From positions 269,182 through 333,181 of the forward strand of contig JBNGIO010006382.1 in the NCBI GenBank assembly GCA_049999805.1: a DNA stretch of 64,000 nucleotides, in the 5' to 3' direction. The first letter of the stretch is position 1. Every line of letters starts with the position of its first letter. Positions 34,984-45,768 of the stretch are shown here, in pieces. A program made the translations under genes and the position numbers. Below the pieces are notes generated by a model that saw only the letters and a program-made list of their open reading frames with translations, did no database searches and was not told the DNA's origin. This stretch comes from Folioceros fuciformis (taxonomy: Eukaryota; Anthocerotophyta; Anthocerotopsida; Anthocerotales).

Positions 34984-36887
34984 ATGGCACATTGGAGCCC
35001 CGCGGCAGCCGTAGCGTCCTATCAGCGCTTCATCGGGCCCTCCTCCGTCTCGCTCTCCGCCTCCCACGTCTCTGGATTCTCGCTCGCCTCCGCGCTCCGC
35101 AGCTCGGTGGGCCTCTCCACCTCAGCCTCATCTTGAGGAGGCGCATTTTGGTTCGGAATGCGGGGTGGGGGATGGAGGGAGACCGTGGTGGTGTGTGGGG
35201 GTGTGTGGGCTGTGACAATTTTGCCATCCCGTGGTTCTTGTTCCTGTGGGGTCGGTGGTGCAGAAGCAGCTGTCCCTGTTTTCGAACCATTGCCTCTGCA
35301 TTTGTTTGCTGAGTGAACCGAGGTGTCGGTAGCAGCGTACAGCCTTGGCTGTCTGAAGAGATTGCGTCTTATCGTTGTCGGTTTGATGTTGTTGTTTGCA
35401 TTTCGCACCCCCGTCCCTGCGCGGGTGAGCCCTCTCCCGGTCTATGCTCTTTGTGGGACGGGGGGAACCGAAGAATCAGGCCACTAGTCTATGATGCTGG
35501 TTAGGGTGTTGCAAGGCTGTAGGTGATGCGCGCTGCTACTCGCAGTTCCGATCGATGTCAATGGTGCTTTCTGCGTAATTTCGTTGCACAATGGAGGGTG
35601 AATCCATCCAGGATTGGCCCGAATTATGTTTCCACCTAGGTTTCAGCAGCCTGATGCTCGTTGTTCCTTGTTTTTGCAGTTGGTGAGCTTCAGTGCTGCT
35701 AACGTGGTGGCACAACAGGGTTCAATGAACTTTCCACCTGCCCAGTTTCCTGATCAGTAAGCTGTCCGACCTTGGCCCCGCTCCGGTCTTTGTCCATCTC
35801 GTCATGTTGGCTCTTTTCTGGTTGAAGGACATGTTGACGCATGGGCGGGGGTACTTAATTGGATGAAAGGACTCGGTGGGGGTGCCGCTCGTAGACCTTG
35901 TTTGTGTAACTTTGTCGTCTTGTTTGCCTTGTCGATTTCAGACCCAGCCCATGGAGGTTTGTACGCTGGCGTAAAGCACAGGAAAGGCAAAAACCTGTCG
36001 CGCCTTCCAAGAAATGTACGTCTGTGCTTCGTCTCCTGATGCCACTATCTAGAATCGTGTGCTTTCCCTCTCTTCCTCTACCGACATCTCTGTATGTAGC
36101 AAAAGCTGAGCGTTTGCAATTCGATGGTGGTGGACAGCTGAACAGAAGAAAGGGAACTTCGTGTATAAAGTCGTACCTGGTGAAGATCTTGCGGATGTTG
36201 CGGCTAAGTTCAACACTTATGTTGAGGTTCTCTTGGAGGTATGGCCCACAGTTTGTGTCCTTCGGTGATTCTCGCTTACTTTGAAGGATGCTGAACGTCC
36301 TGCGTGTGTGCATTCCTGCAGGCAAACCGCATTCTCAATCCAGAGAATGTTGCCCCTGGCCAGCTTCTTTGGGTTCCTCTGACTTACCAGATCAAATGGG
36401 TAAGTAATACAGTCGGACTTGCTCCGGACGGCTTGTCGAGCAGCTTTTTGCCTGCAGAGCGTTTGAACGTGATTTGCCTTCTTCCTTGCTTGCAGGGAGA
36501 TACCTTGTGGTCTCTGTCCCGAAGATTTGGTGTAAAGATCGAAACAATTCAGGCAGCCAACGGCATCCAAGACAGAAACTTGATATTCGCAGGTAATTGA
36601 GGGCGGCATCTCCCAGTTCATCCATCCATTCCGCACGCTCCTGACTATTTCGCATGGCCCATCAGCATGCATCCCCCTATAGCGTACCTAAAATCTGAAT
36701 TTTTTTATGGCATCTGATGGCAGGTGACATTATGGTTATCCCAGACGAGCCACTGGCCGCCTATTGATGCCCGGACCCTCGTCTTGATTCTAACATGATT
36801 GCTATTTGGCTATGGCATCATGTGGCAGGTGATATCATCGTCATCCCAGATGAGGCCCACATTGACGAGGTTGGGATGGTCGATTAG
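34984..36887 (+). CDS. LysM-repeat protein, probably plastid-targeted, with two alternative last exons
   Basis: Exons 34984-35106, 35680-35756, 35942-36015, 36138-36238, 36322-36399 and 36496-36592 join in frame to one of two last exons: 36724-36767 (197 residues) or 36829-36887 (202 residues). The leader is rich in Ser/Ala with few acidic residues, as in transit peptides. Two LysM repeats follow: FVYKVVPGEDLADVAAKF to GQLLWVPLTY, and IKWGDTLWSLSRRFGV to FAGDIMVIPDE. LysM binds N-acetylglucosamine polymers such as peptidoglycan or chitin; in a plastid protein, peptidoglycan or another glycan would be the candidate ligand (inference). The acceptor before exon 4 has a weak pyrimidine tract but is the only one that keeps frame. 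No transmembrane or kinase part is present. Confidence 0.5.
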
Positions 36888-37671
36888 AACTACACACAGG
36901 GTGGGGTATAAGTTGCTTGCCCTTTGTACATTCCAATCGTACCACATTCACGGACACCTAGCTACTGCCCAGTTCCCAGTCCCCGCAGATTGACAACCAC
37001 GTCGTCACTGTCCAGCTACGAACCCCATCGATTCTGGTGTTTGTTGTACATGTACAACCCTCGTAGTCAGTATTGGATCCCAGTGAATTGAACCTTGGCA
37101 ATGTTTTGTTTGAGACATTTCTGTTGCAAGCAATCCGCGGATTGGATTTCAGCGCAACCTCCACTGTCCACTGCGCTGGGTGCCTTTACCGATGCCTTGA
37201 CCGATGTGTCAACACACCCACGTGACACCAGGCGAAGTGTCCAGTAGAATGTTGGCGCGCTGCCCCTGCATTTCGTCATGCACACAGGCCGGGAATCCGG
37301 AACCCGAGTTAGGCCAGGTGGTTTTGTAGGGCCTTTTTTCGAGCCCGTCTGCCGGCGACCTTCCGGTCGAGCTTCCTTCTTGCAGCATCCTGCTCCTTTT
37401 TTAATAATTCTTGGCTTTCAAAATCGAGCGAAGCTGCCGCTCGATGACATCTCCGGATCGCTTGGGCTGGAGCAGAACAAGTGCAATTTCGCCTGCAGGA
37501 GTGACGGTTCTTGTTGGCTTTGGTAGGAATTCTGTTTCTGCTCGGGGAGCCTCACATTTCTTGATCACGGAGGTGCGGAATCCGGCGTTGTTGACGGGAG
37601 TCAGAATTGTGCGCTCGGGAAAAGCACGGGGAGAGGAGGAGACGCTGGTGGTGTAGCATTCGGGAACCAGG
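36888..37671. other. Intergenic region upstream of pyruvate decarboxylase
   Basis: No supported gene. The last 250 bp are open in one plus-strand frame with no motif and probably include the 5' UTR of the downstream gene. Confidence 0.5.
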
Positions 37672-39934
37672 ATGGTCGGGCACAAGGATGGCAGCGATCC
37701 TAACACCTTGGGCCGCCATATTGCACGCCGGCTGGTGGAAGTGGGAGTGAGAGATTTCTTCAGCGTACCTGGGGACTTTAATCTGGTGCTACTGGACAAT
37801 CTGATAGCAGATCCGGGCCTGCGTATGATCGGCTGCTGCAACGAGCTTAATGCCGGCTACGCAGCGGATGGCTACGCCCGGGCTAAGGGAGTTGGCTGCG
37901 TGGTGGTCACTTTCACCGTGGGAGGCCTCAGCGTCATCAACGCCATCGCCGGCGCGTACAGCGAGAACTTGCCGGTGATTTGCATCGTAGGGGGGCCCAA
38001 CTCTAACGATTTTGGTACCAATCGGATTCTGCACCACACCATCGGCACGGCAGATTTCTCGCAGGAGCTGCAGTGCTTCCGGCAAGTCACGTGCTACCAG
38101 GTGCGCTGCTTTACCGCTTGCGGATTTGACTCAGGCTTGCTGGCAGAAGTTGGAATTTTTTGTAGATTCCACTTGCTGATCTTGTACTGGTAATGTCTTT
38201 TCTCTCAGGCCGTGGTGCAGAGCCTGGACGAGGGACACGAGCTTGTAGACCGGGCTATCTCGACTGCGATAAATGAAAGCAAGCCAGTTTACATCAGCGT
38301 CAGCTGCAATTTAGCGGGGCTGCCTCATGCCACCTTCGTCACGGATCCTGTGCCTTACGCGCTCACGAAAAGGTGCGGTTGGGACGCTTCTGACTTGGAA
38401 AAAGCAAGCGATTGCTGGGTTACACCTGCGGCTTGCCTGCTCATCTGTTTGGTTGACGCGCAGGACTAGCAACGCGCTGAGCTTACAGGTGGCGACTGAT
38501 GCCGCGGCAGAGTTCTTGAATGGAGCCGTCAAGCCGGTGCTGGTGGGGGGGCCAAAATTGCGTGTGGCCAAGGCGGGGAAGGGATTTGAAGAGCTTGCTA
38601 CTGCTTGCGGTTACCCGGTGGCTGTGATGCCCTCTGCCAAAGGCCAGTTTGATGAGGAGCACCCGCATTTTATCGGCACATACTGGGGAGCCGTGAGCTC
38701 GCCGTATTGCTTGGAAATTGTGGAATCCGCGGACGCCTACCTATTTGCAGGCCCAATCTTCAATGACTATAGTTCTGTCGGATACTCCCTGTTGTTCAAG
38801 AAGGACAAGGCGATCATTGTCCAACCTGATCGAGTCTTCATTGGAAATGGGCCCGCATATGGATGCGTTCTTATGAAGGAGTTTCTGCCCTTGCTTGCCC
38901 AGAAGCTGAAGAAAAACACCACAGCTTTCGACAACTTCAGGCGCATTTACATTCCTCCCGGGGTGCCTGTGTCGGCAGAGAAGGATGGTCCGTTGCGGGT
39001 TAATGTTATGTTCAAACATATACAGGTTGGTATTAGACAAAAGCATCTTTGGCTGTCATATGCGTGCCGCCCACATGAGCTTTATCCCAAGCGTGATGCT
39101 TTCCACTTTTGCAGCAAATGCTCACGGGAGACACAGCAGTGATAGCCGAAACGGGAGACTCATGGTTCAACTGTCAGAAGCTGAAACTGCCACATGGATG
39201 TGGGTGAGTCACATATCCCGCATAACGTGGTTCACATAAAGTACCAGTGGTCATGTTGGATTCTAAGCTGCACTGCAGGTATGAGTTCCAAATGCAGTAT
39301 GGATCAATAGGGTGGTCGGTGGGTGCCACTTTGGGATATGCTCAAGCGGCTACGGAGAAGCGAATCATTGCTTGCATTGGAGATGGAAGTTTCCAGGTGT
39401 GTTTCCGAATGACTTCGGTCTTCCATTTATGGTGTCCTATATTTTTCAATTACTCATGCTTTGGCTTTCATCACGTGCAGGTGACTGCACAGGATGTCTC
39501 CACTATGATCCGGTATGGACAGAAAAGCATTATTTTTCTGATTAACAACGGCGGTTACACGATTGAAGTGGAAATTCACGATGGACCATATAATGTCATA
39601 AAAAACTGGGACTACACTGGTCTCGTCAATGCCTTCGTCAATGGGGAAGGCAAATGCTGGACCACCAAGGTACGATGCTCCCCGACCGTATGGCGCCTGT
39701 TGATTGTTGTTGTCTTCTGTTATTGGCAACAACAGTTGTGATAAGAACTTTCAAAATGGGTGTCAGGTTCAAACCGAGGAGGAACTGGTTGAAGCGATAC
39801 AGACAGCACATGACAAAGATGATCATTTGTGCTTCATAGAGGTGATTGTGCACAAAGATGACACCAGCAAGGAGCTGTTGGAATGGGGATCAAGAGTTTC
39901 TTCGGCTAACAGCAGGCCACCAAATCCACAGTAG
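37672..39934 (+). CDS. PDC: Pyruvate decarboxylase
   Basis: Thiamine-diphosphate enzyme converting pyruvate to acetaldehyde and CO2 in ethanolic fermentation, cytosolic. Seven exons: 37672-38100, 38209-38372, 38464-39025, 39115-39203, 39279-39396, 39481-39669 and 39767-39934, all GT-AG, giving 572 residues against about 600 in plant PDCs. Motifs: [40 protein letters not shown] with the conserved ThDP-activating glutamate; [30 protein letters not shown]; the ThDP/Mg motif GDGSFQ (449-454) to INNGGYTIE (NN at 476-477). It ends in [16 protein letters not shown], a usual plant PDC C-terminus. Identification is secure. It stands alone, with no other fermentation gene nearby. Confidence 0.5.
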
Positions 39935-41339
39935 TAGCGCCGGGTGGGCTGGACATGGTGCGGTCCAGCAAGAGTTCGCTTTATGCCGCGCCTCGAGCCA
40001 GGTAATTCTCTCCAGATGAGTTTGTCATCGAAGTACATTCATTTAGACCTTCTCCGTATTGCAATTTAATTACATTAATACTATTTCGTGTGGAATTGGT
40101 CTTACTCCCTCTGTAATCGTTGCAATTTGCAAAAGTGAACGTTGGCCCCGATTTTCGTCGCATGCTATTTCCGAGTGACCTCGTTAGTTCTATTACCATT
40201 GTCCAAAAAAGTCAAATTCCGGCAGACTGGAAAGACCGTCCACGCGACAGTTCACCAACAAAGCAGAAACGCGTATGACGTCGGTACGCTTGTATGAGAC
40301 GGGAAAGATAAAATGGAAGTAAATTACCCTTTGAAGAATGAAACTGGACAGCCCTCAACGCCGCAAGCATTGAAGGGGCGCCAGAAATTTCTCTCAGAAA
40401 TTTCAATCAAGAAATTTCTATCAAAATTGAAGTGGCACAAGCAAACCCGGCCACAGTTGCTGGGTGCACGCAGGCATATACGAGGATGACAAGAAACCCA
40501 ACCGTCGTTTGTGAACCAGTCTCAACCTTCTCCAGCTGAATATTTGATCTGATTTGCTGTCAGATTATTCTACAAGGACAGTTCCACCGGTGATCAACTT
40601 CAGCATGAGCCAAGTCTGCCGTTCACAACTGCATCACAGAGAAAGTCAGTTCTGTCACTACACTTCCCAAAATGTATACTCGTGCAACACACAAGCTTGG
40701 AACACACAGACACACACACGTCACACCCAAACTTGCTGCTATGTCTCTGAACTTCTTAAGAATGTTCATTCCCTTCAGGACTGTTTCACCTTTGGTAGAG
40801 CAACAACGGGGAGTTATTCCTAAGACAAGCCCCTCACGGTTTCTGGATTCACCTAACACCCGCCGAACCATGCGTAGCCCCCAGCAGCTGACAACCAGAG
40901 CCAAAAACGTAGCCTTTCAAAAAGGGCAGTCCGGTTACAGAGACAGAGAGTGGGCATGCGTTGGCAAGCTCCCATGACAACCTGGTGGCCGCCACACACT
41001 CACTGCACAGTGAAGCACGATACGGAACGTAAGCGTCACAAATCTTGCTTGCCAGATGTCAAATGTTAACTTCATCTCAGTCGAAACAAAGATCCCTTAG
41101 CCACGGGCAGTCACACAGAGGCACCTGAACACCAGGAGGCATAGACCCCATAGCTCCCTCCCTTTTCCCAGATGACTGATCCCCTCCGCCTTGTTTACTA
41201 ACAGACCCCTTGTCGCCCTAACACCGTGAGTAAGGTTGGGGCCGTAAGAAAACGAGCGGCACGATAAAACAGGATGAAGTGACAGAAACAGAAAACAGGC
41301 CATCGAGACAGATGCTCACCTCAGTCTTCAGGAATCACA
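39935..41339. other. Region between convergent PDC and NF-YB genes
   Basis: No supported gene. It should contain the 3' UTRs of both genes and possibly the missing last NF-YB exons. A patch of repeated aagaaatttct / agaaatttc motifs occurs at about 40385-40425. Confidence 0.5.
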
Positions 41340-42125
41340 TCATCGCGGTTGGAACGCACATCCCACACCACACAAGGCAAGAATAACACTAAAATCAGCA
41401 ATCGGCGAGGAAACCAAACTAACTTCAACGGCATCAGCCCTACCGCCGCAACATACCTCCCTATACTTGTGCAGGTAGATTTTCAGAGGCTCCACGTAGT
41501 CCTCAAACCCTAGTGTGCTCATAGCCCATAGCAGATCATCCCCATTGATGGTTTTTCTTCTTTCTCGTTGACACTTGTCACTGGCTCTGCCGGAACCGAG
41601 TCAAGCTTGCCACACACCTTCTCAAGCGCCCCTCTCCCACCTCCCTCACACCCTAACTAACACATGCAGCGGCAGAAGCAGCGGCAGCCACCCTAACTAG
41701 CGCCCCAAAAAGGATACTCGCTGGTAATGAAACTGATGAACTCGGACACGCACTCCTGCACCGTCTCCTTGGCGTCCTTGGCGATCTTGGCGTTGGCAGG
41801 CAGCACCCGCTTCATAATCCGACTGACGTTCGCAATGGGAAGGAACCGGTCCTGCTCTCGCACATTATGGTTCTCCTCGCCGCCGTGGTGATTCCCATAG
41901 TCCTCCCCGGAGTCCTGGCTCCCGGCACTGATGTCATCTGCCAGGGCGCCGCCTGCAGCGGCCCTGTCAGCACAAACTCCCGCCCACACCCAGCCCTTGC
42001 ACCCAGGCGACACAACACGACAACGTACCTAGCCCGGAAATTGAAGGGTCCAGGCTGGTCCGGGCCTTCTTCGAGGCCACGCGCATCTCGGGGTCCTCCG
42101 GAGCTCCTTCCGGCTTCCTCATCAT
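41340..42125 (-). CDS. NF-YB (CBF-A/HAP3) CCAAT-binding factor subunit, non-LEC1 type; 3' end unresolved
   Basis: Histone-fold subunit that pairs with NF-YC and, with NF-YA, binds CCAAT promoters in the nucleus. Exons 42125-42029, 41952-41718 and 41586-41457 join in frame to 154 residues. The core is complete: [68 protein letters not shown] and [14 protein letters not shown]. Lys at the position where LEC1-type proteins have Asp (KIAKDAK rather than KISDDSK) places it in the non-LEC1 class. After KYRE a donor GTATGT follows. The downstream exons could not be fixed; reading through gives a stop at 41340, so the given left end is provisional. A 6-nt microexon (ACTGAG, about 41320) would continue as KYRETE, as in many homologues. 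Confidence 0.5.
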
Positions 42126-43007
42126 CCTGGCTACGAGGCAGAACCGGCCTCCCGGGACAGCAAGGGGAAGTAGGCGCGATGGAGTGAAGTGAGGCGAGCC
42201 GAGGCGAGGCGAGGCCGGGAGAGGACAAGCGAGAATGGAGGCGCCCAGCAACAGGAGTAGAATCAGTTACAAGCAGTGCAAGCGAGCTCTAAGCTGCAGT
42301 CCAGAGGCAGCAAGGTGCACGCTGGGTAGCGCGGTAGGCAGGCAGGCAAAGAGTATTCAGAGTGAGGAAAGAGAGAGATCCTGGCGGGCGGAGGCGGACG
42401 CGGACGCGGAAGCAGAGGCTGCAGGCGCCGGCATAGCCATGGATGCTGTGCAGGGTATGGATGGCGGGGCACGCTCTTCCTCGCCGCCGTTGGATGTGCT
42501 CTCCCTTGTACCGCTGCTTTTCAGCCCGGCACAAGCCAATCCACCGTCAACAGAGTGAAATGGCTCCCTACTAATAACCCCCCTCACCCCTCACCCCTTG
42601 CCTCCGCCCAACTTTTTTCACCTCGCCCTTCGTCTCGCCCATTCCCTTCCCTTCCCCCACCTTCGTCGCCCCTTCCTCCGATTCTCCCTTAGGCCTACTA
42701 ACAAAGTTAGTTCGGACACTTTGTGGAAAAAGATAAAATATCTTTCCCACAACACACAAACTATCCACAAAGTTGACTCACCTCAGAAGGACTAGTTCAA
42801 GGAATAATTATCGTGTTCAAAATTAAAGACAACATGCAATACTAGGTTGGGAAGTCGAAAGGTTTACCTCTCTCAAAGTTGTTGACGTCATCTATTGTTG
42901 CCTTGTACACTCTCGTCCTCGCCGTGGCTTTGTACACTTTAGTCCTCTTAAAAGCACTATAGTAACCATATGTAATATACAAAAAATATATAACATATGA
43001 CATACTA
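42126..43007. other. Intergenic region upstream of NF-YB
   Basis: Contains the NF-YB 5' side and a long pyrimidine-rich tract at about 42575-42690. The last part, up to the transposon, becomes AT-rich. No gene seen. Confidence 0.5.
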
Positions 43008-45459
43008 TAGTCAGACCCCTCTAATTGGGACCCTTATAAATAAGAACCCCCTTTAAATGAAAGTCAGACCCCTCTAATTGGGACCCTTATAAATGAGAAC
43101 CCCCTTTAAATGGAACGCCCGGGCTTACTCCCTTGAATGTGCTACATACTAAATGGAAAACCCCTCTAATTTGTAAATGGGAATATGTCTCCCAAACATT
43201 CAATGTAAGTACACCTTTGTAAAAAAGAAAATACATATTAAAAAAAATAATTGAAGAAATTATCTTATCGAGATTAAATTATGAGTTATTGAGATGATGT
43301 CAAGTTAAAGGCTATCGAGATTATATCATAAAACATAGACAGTCGCGAGAGTAGTTCTGTACACTATGCTTTGTGATCATAAGCATTGTTCCTAGTACAT
43401 GAGTTGTTTCATTGTACAAGTTGTCTTATGGAGTTGTAAGTTGTGTTATGGTGTTGTAAGTTATGTTATGGTGTTGGAAGTTGTTGTCTTGCTGTGAGAT
43501 ATTTTGTATGTGTTCCTTACCCATTCTCTTTGACGTGTAGGAACAATGCCGCCCAAGCTGCCGCGCAAGCATGCTACCCTAACAAAGCAACAAAAGAAAG
43601 AGGTTTGCGAATATTATGTCCAATAGTCTTGCACACTTAAGGAGTTGACTAGATGGATAACAAAGAAGTTTTCAATAGCAGCTTCTAAAAGTGCATTGTC
43701 TAGGATTGTGAAAAACAAAGACAACTGGTTGGACCCTGCCATTGGTCCAACAACTAATATGGCAGGAACGAGGGATAGACCAGTCGTATGCCCACAGGTT
43801 GACCACGTAGTACACGTTTGGGCTCTTGCAATCCAAGCTCAAGGTGCCATAATTTCAGATGACTTGCTTCGTGAGATGGCTTCCAAATTCCACGAGAAGA
43901 TTTCTAAAGATGAGAGACCAAAAATGACATACCATAGAGGTTGGGTTGCTCACTAGAAGGAAAGGTATAATTTTAAATTAGTTGTCAGACATGGAGAGGT
44001 AGGGAGTGTTGACAATATAGAAGCAGTGAAGGTAGCTATTAGAGAGCTGCAACTTCAAGTTCTTGATTATGGAGCTGCAAATGTTTTTAATATGGATGAG
44101 ACTGGTCTTTCTTCAGAGCACCGCCAAACAGGACACTTGCAACAATGCGTATTGCAGAACGAAAGTAGTTTAAGGACCGGTTGACAATTGGACTGACAAC
44201 AAATGTTGATGGATCTTGCAAGTTGTCATCTTCTGTGATTAACAGATATCTTAGGCCTCGTGCTTTCTCTATCAGGAATGTTCAAAATCCCGAGAATTTA
44301 AATATTATCTGGTATGTAAACCAAAAGGCATGAATGACAATAGAGTTGTTTGAGAAGTTTTTGCTAGATTTTGACCAGAGGATGGTTGCATCAGGGCGGA
44401 CTAGAGTGTTACTTATAGTGGATAATTGTCCAGAGCATCGGTTGTAATGCAACTCAATTGCAAGTTACAAAGGTGGTTTTCTTTCCACCTAATGTGACAA
44501 GCGTATATCAATCTTTGGACCAGGGGATCATCTGTTCTTTCAAGGCTCAGTATTGTAAGTTGATTTCATACCAATGCAACCTGATCATAGACAATGCTTC
44601 TACAACTATCGATGTATATCAAGCGGTGGTTATGCTGGTAAAAGCTTAGACTTCATTAGTTAGTCCTCATACCGTACGCAATTGTTGGAGGCATAGCACT
44701 TTGGATGCGGAATTGCGTGCACAAGATGCTCAATTCTGTGAGTCTTTGGATCTAAACAGCGCACCATATGATCTAGAGAATCCATTGTTGGATCCTCAAA
44801 ATCACTCTAATTCGTTGAAAACGTAGGTAGAAGAGCTACAACAGTCTATGCGAAGCTTAGCATTATTAACATCTAAGGATATGACAGGAATTGCTGATGT
44901 TGGATATCCAACGATGACAGGTGAAGAGTATCTAAACTTTGAGGAGGATGAAGGATTGGAGACTACGTATATTCCTACAGAGGACGAAATATGGCAAGCA
45001 TTAATCCCTTCGCCTGTCAATGAGGAGGGTGAGGAAAATGATACAGCGTCAGTGGAGACCATAGCGCCAAGACCGCGTACGACAAAGGATGCTGTAGATA
45101 ATGCTATGAGCATAGCGAAGATGTTTTTGGAAGAGATGCCATATAATGCTTTGAAGTTGCATTCTCAGTTGGAAAAACATATTGCTAATCATTAGATGAA
45201 AGCAACTCGTCATCAATCAAGGATTGATGGTTATTTTAGCCCGGCAAACTAGAATTAGGTTGGCAGCTATGTAGTATGAGGGAGCATTTTGGATTTTTTG
45301 GAAACTTTTAAGCTCTTTCAAATTTTTGATTAAAAGGATTTTTTTATTTTTTAACTATTTTTATTTTCAAAAAAAAGATGAAAATGCCTAAATGGGAACC
45401 CCTCTAAATGGGAGGATTTTTGCTACTCCCAATTGTTCCCAATTAGAGGGGTCTGGCTG
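43008..45459 (+). mobile_element. pogo/Tigger-like (Tc1/mariner superfamily) DNA transposon, decayed
   Basis: Terminal inverted repeats: the left end tagtcagacccctctaat (43008) matches the reverse complement of the right end, cagccagacccctctaat (45459), and continues with tgggaa/tgggac. TA dinucleotides flank both ends (43006-43007 and 45460-45461), the expected target duplication. The left TIR region is internally duplicated (43011-43060 and 43064-43113, differing by about one base). The interior holds the remains of a DDE_1 transposase. Total 2452 bp. Confidence 0.5.
43546..45195 (+). pseudogene. DDE_1 (Tigger/pogo) transposase remnant
   Basis: Starts MPPKLPRKHATLTKQQKKE and has an in-frame TAG 27 codons later. 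The same frame continues with a CENP-B-type helix-turn-helix (LTRWITKKFSIAASKSALSRI) and RPKMTYHRGWV. Catalytic blocks remain: NMDETGLS (first D), LLIVDNCPEH (second D) and PPNVTSVYQSLDQGII (third D). Several stops and frame changes lie between them (for example near 43955, 44325, 44445, 44649 and 44825). The C-terminal acidic region with EEYLNFEEDEGLE ends at a stop at 45195. It cannot encode a working enzyme as it stands. Confidence 0.5.
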
Positions 45460-45768
45460 TACATGCAGTCCAAGTACAGCTATGTTGTGATGTTCATGCG
45501 AAGGGATAAGCCTTCTAGTGTGCAGTCAAAGAGGATCCTAGTGTGTCATGAGCTCTTGTGGAGTGGAGGCTAGAGTAAAGTTCCATTCCATTTTTACTAC
45601 TAATAATAACGATTGTAAGGTAGAATAGTCATTAACATTCATAAAATGCAACATTTAGATTTCAAACCATGACCCTTATGCAGCCATTAAGCGATAGGTC
45701 TTTTGTAAGGTGATGAATACTCTAAAAAAAGACCATATCTCACGACCAACTCCAGTCTGTCTATTGTC

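Noticed and set aside
34369-35067. 232-codon minus-strand ORF with Pro/Ser-rich sequence
   Set aside because: Overlaps the LysM exon 1 in antisense and a GC-rich promoter region; low complexity, no motif.
43443-43640. 65-codon ORF before the transposase
   Set aside because: Out of frame with the transposase start at 43546; Cys-rich sequence comes from repeated ttgtaagttatgttatgg units.
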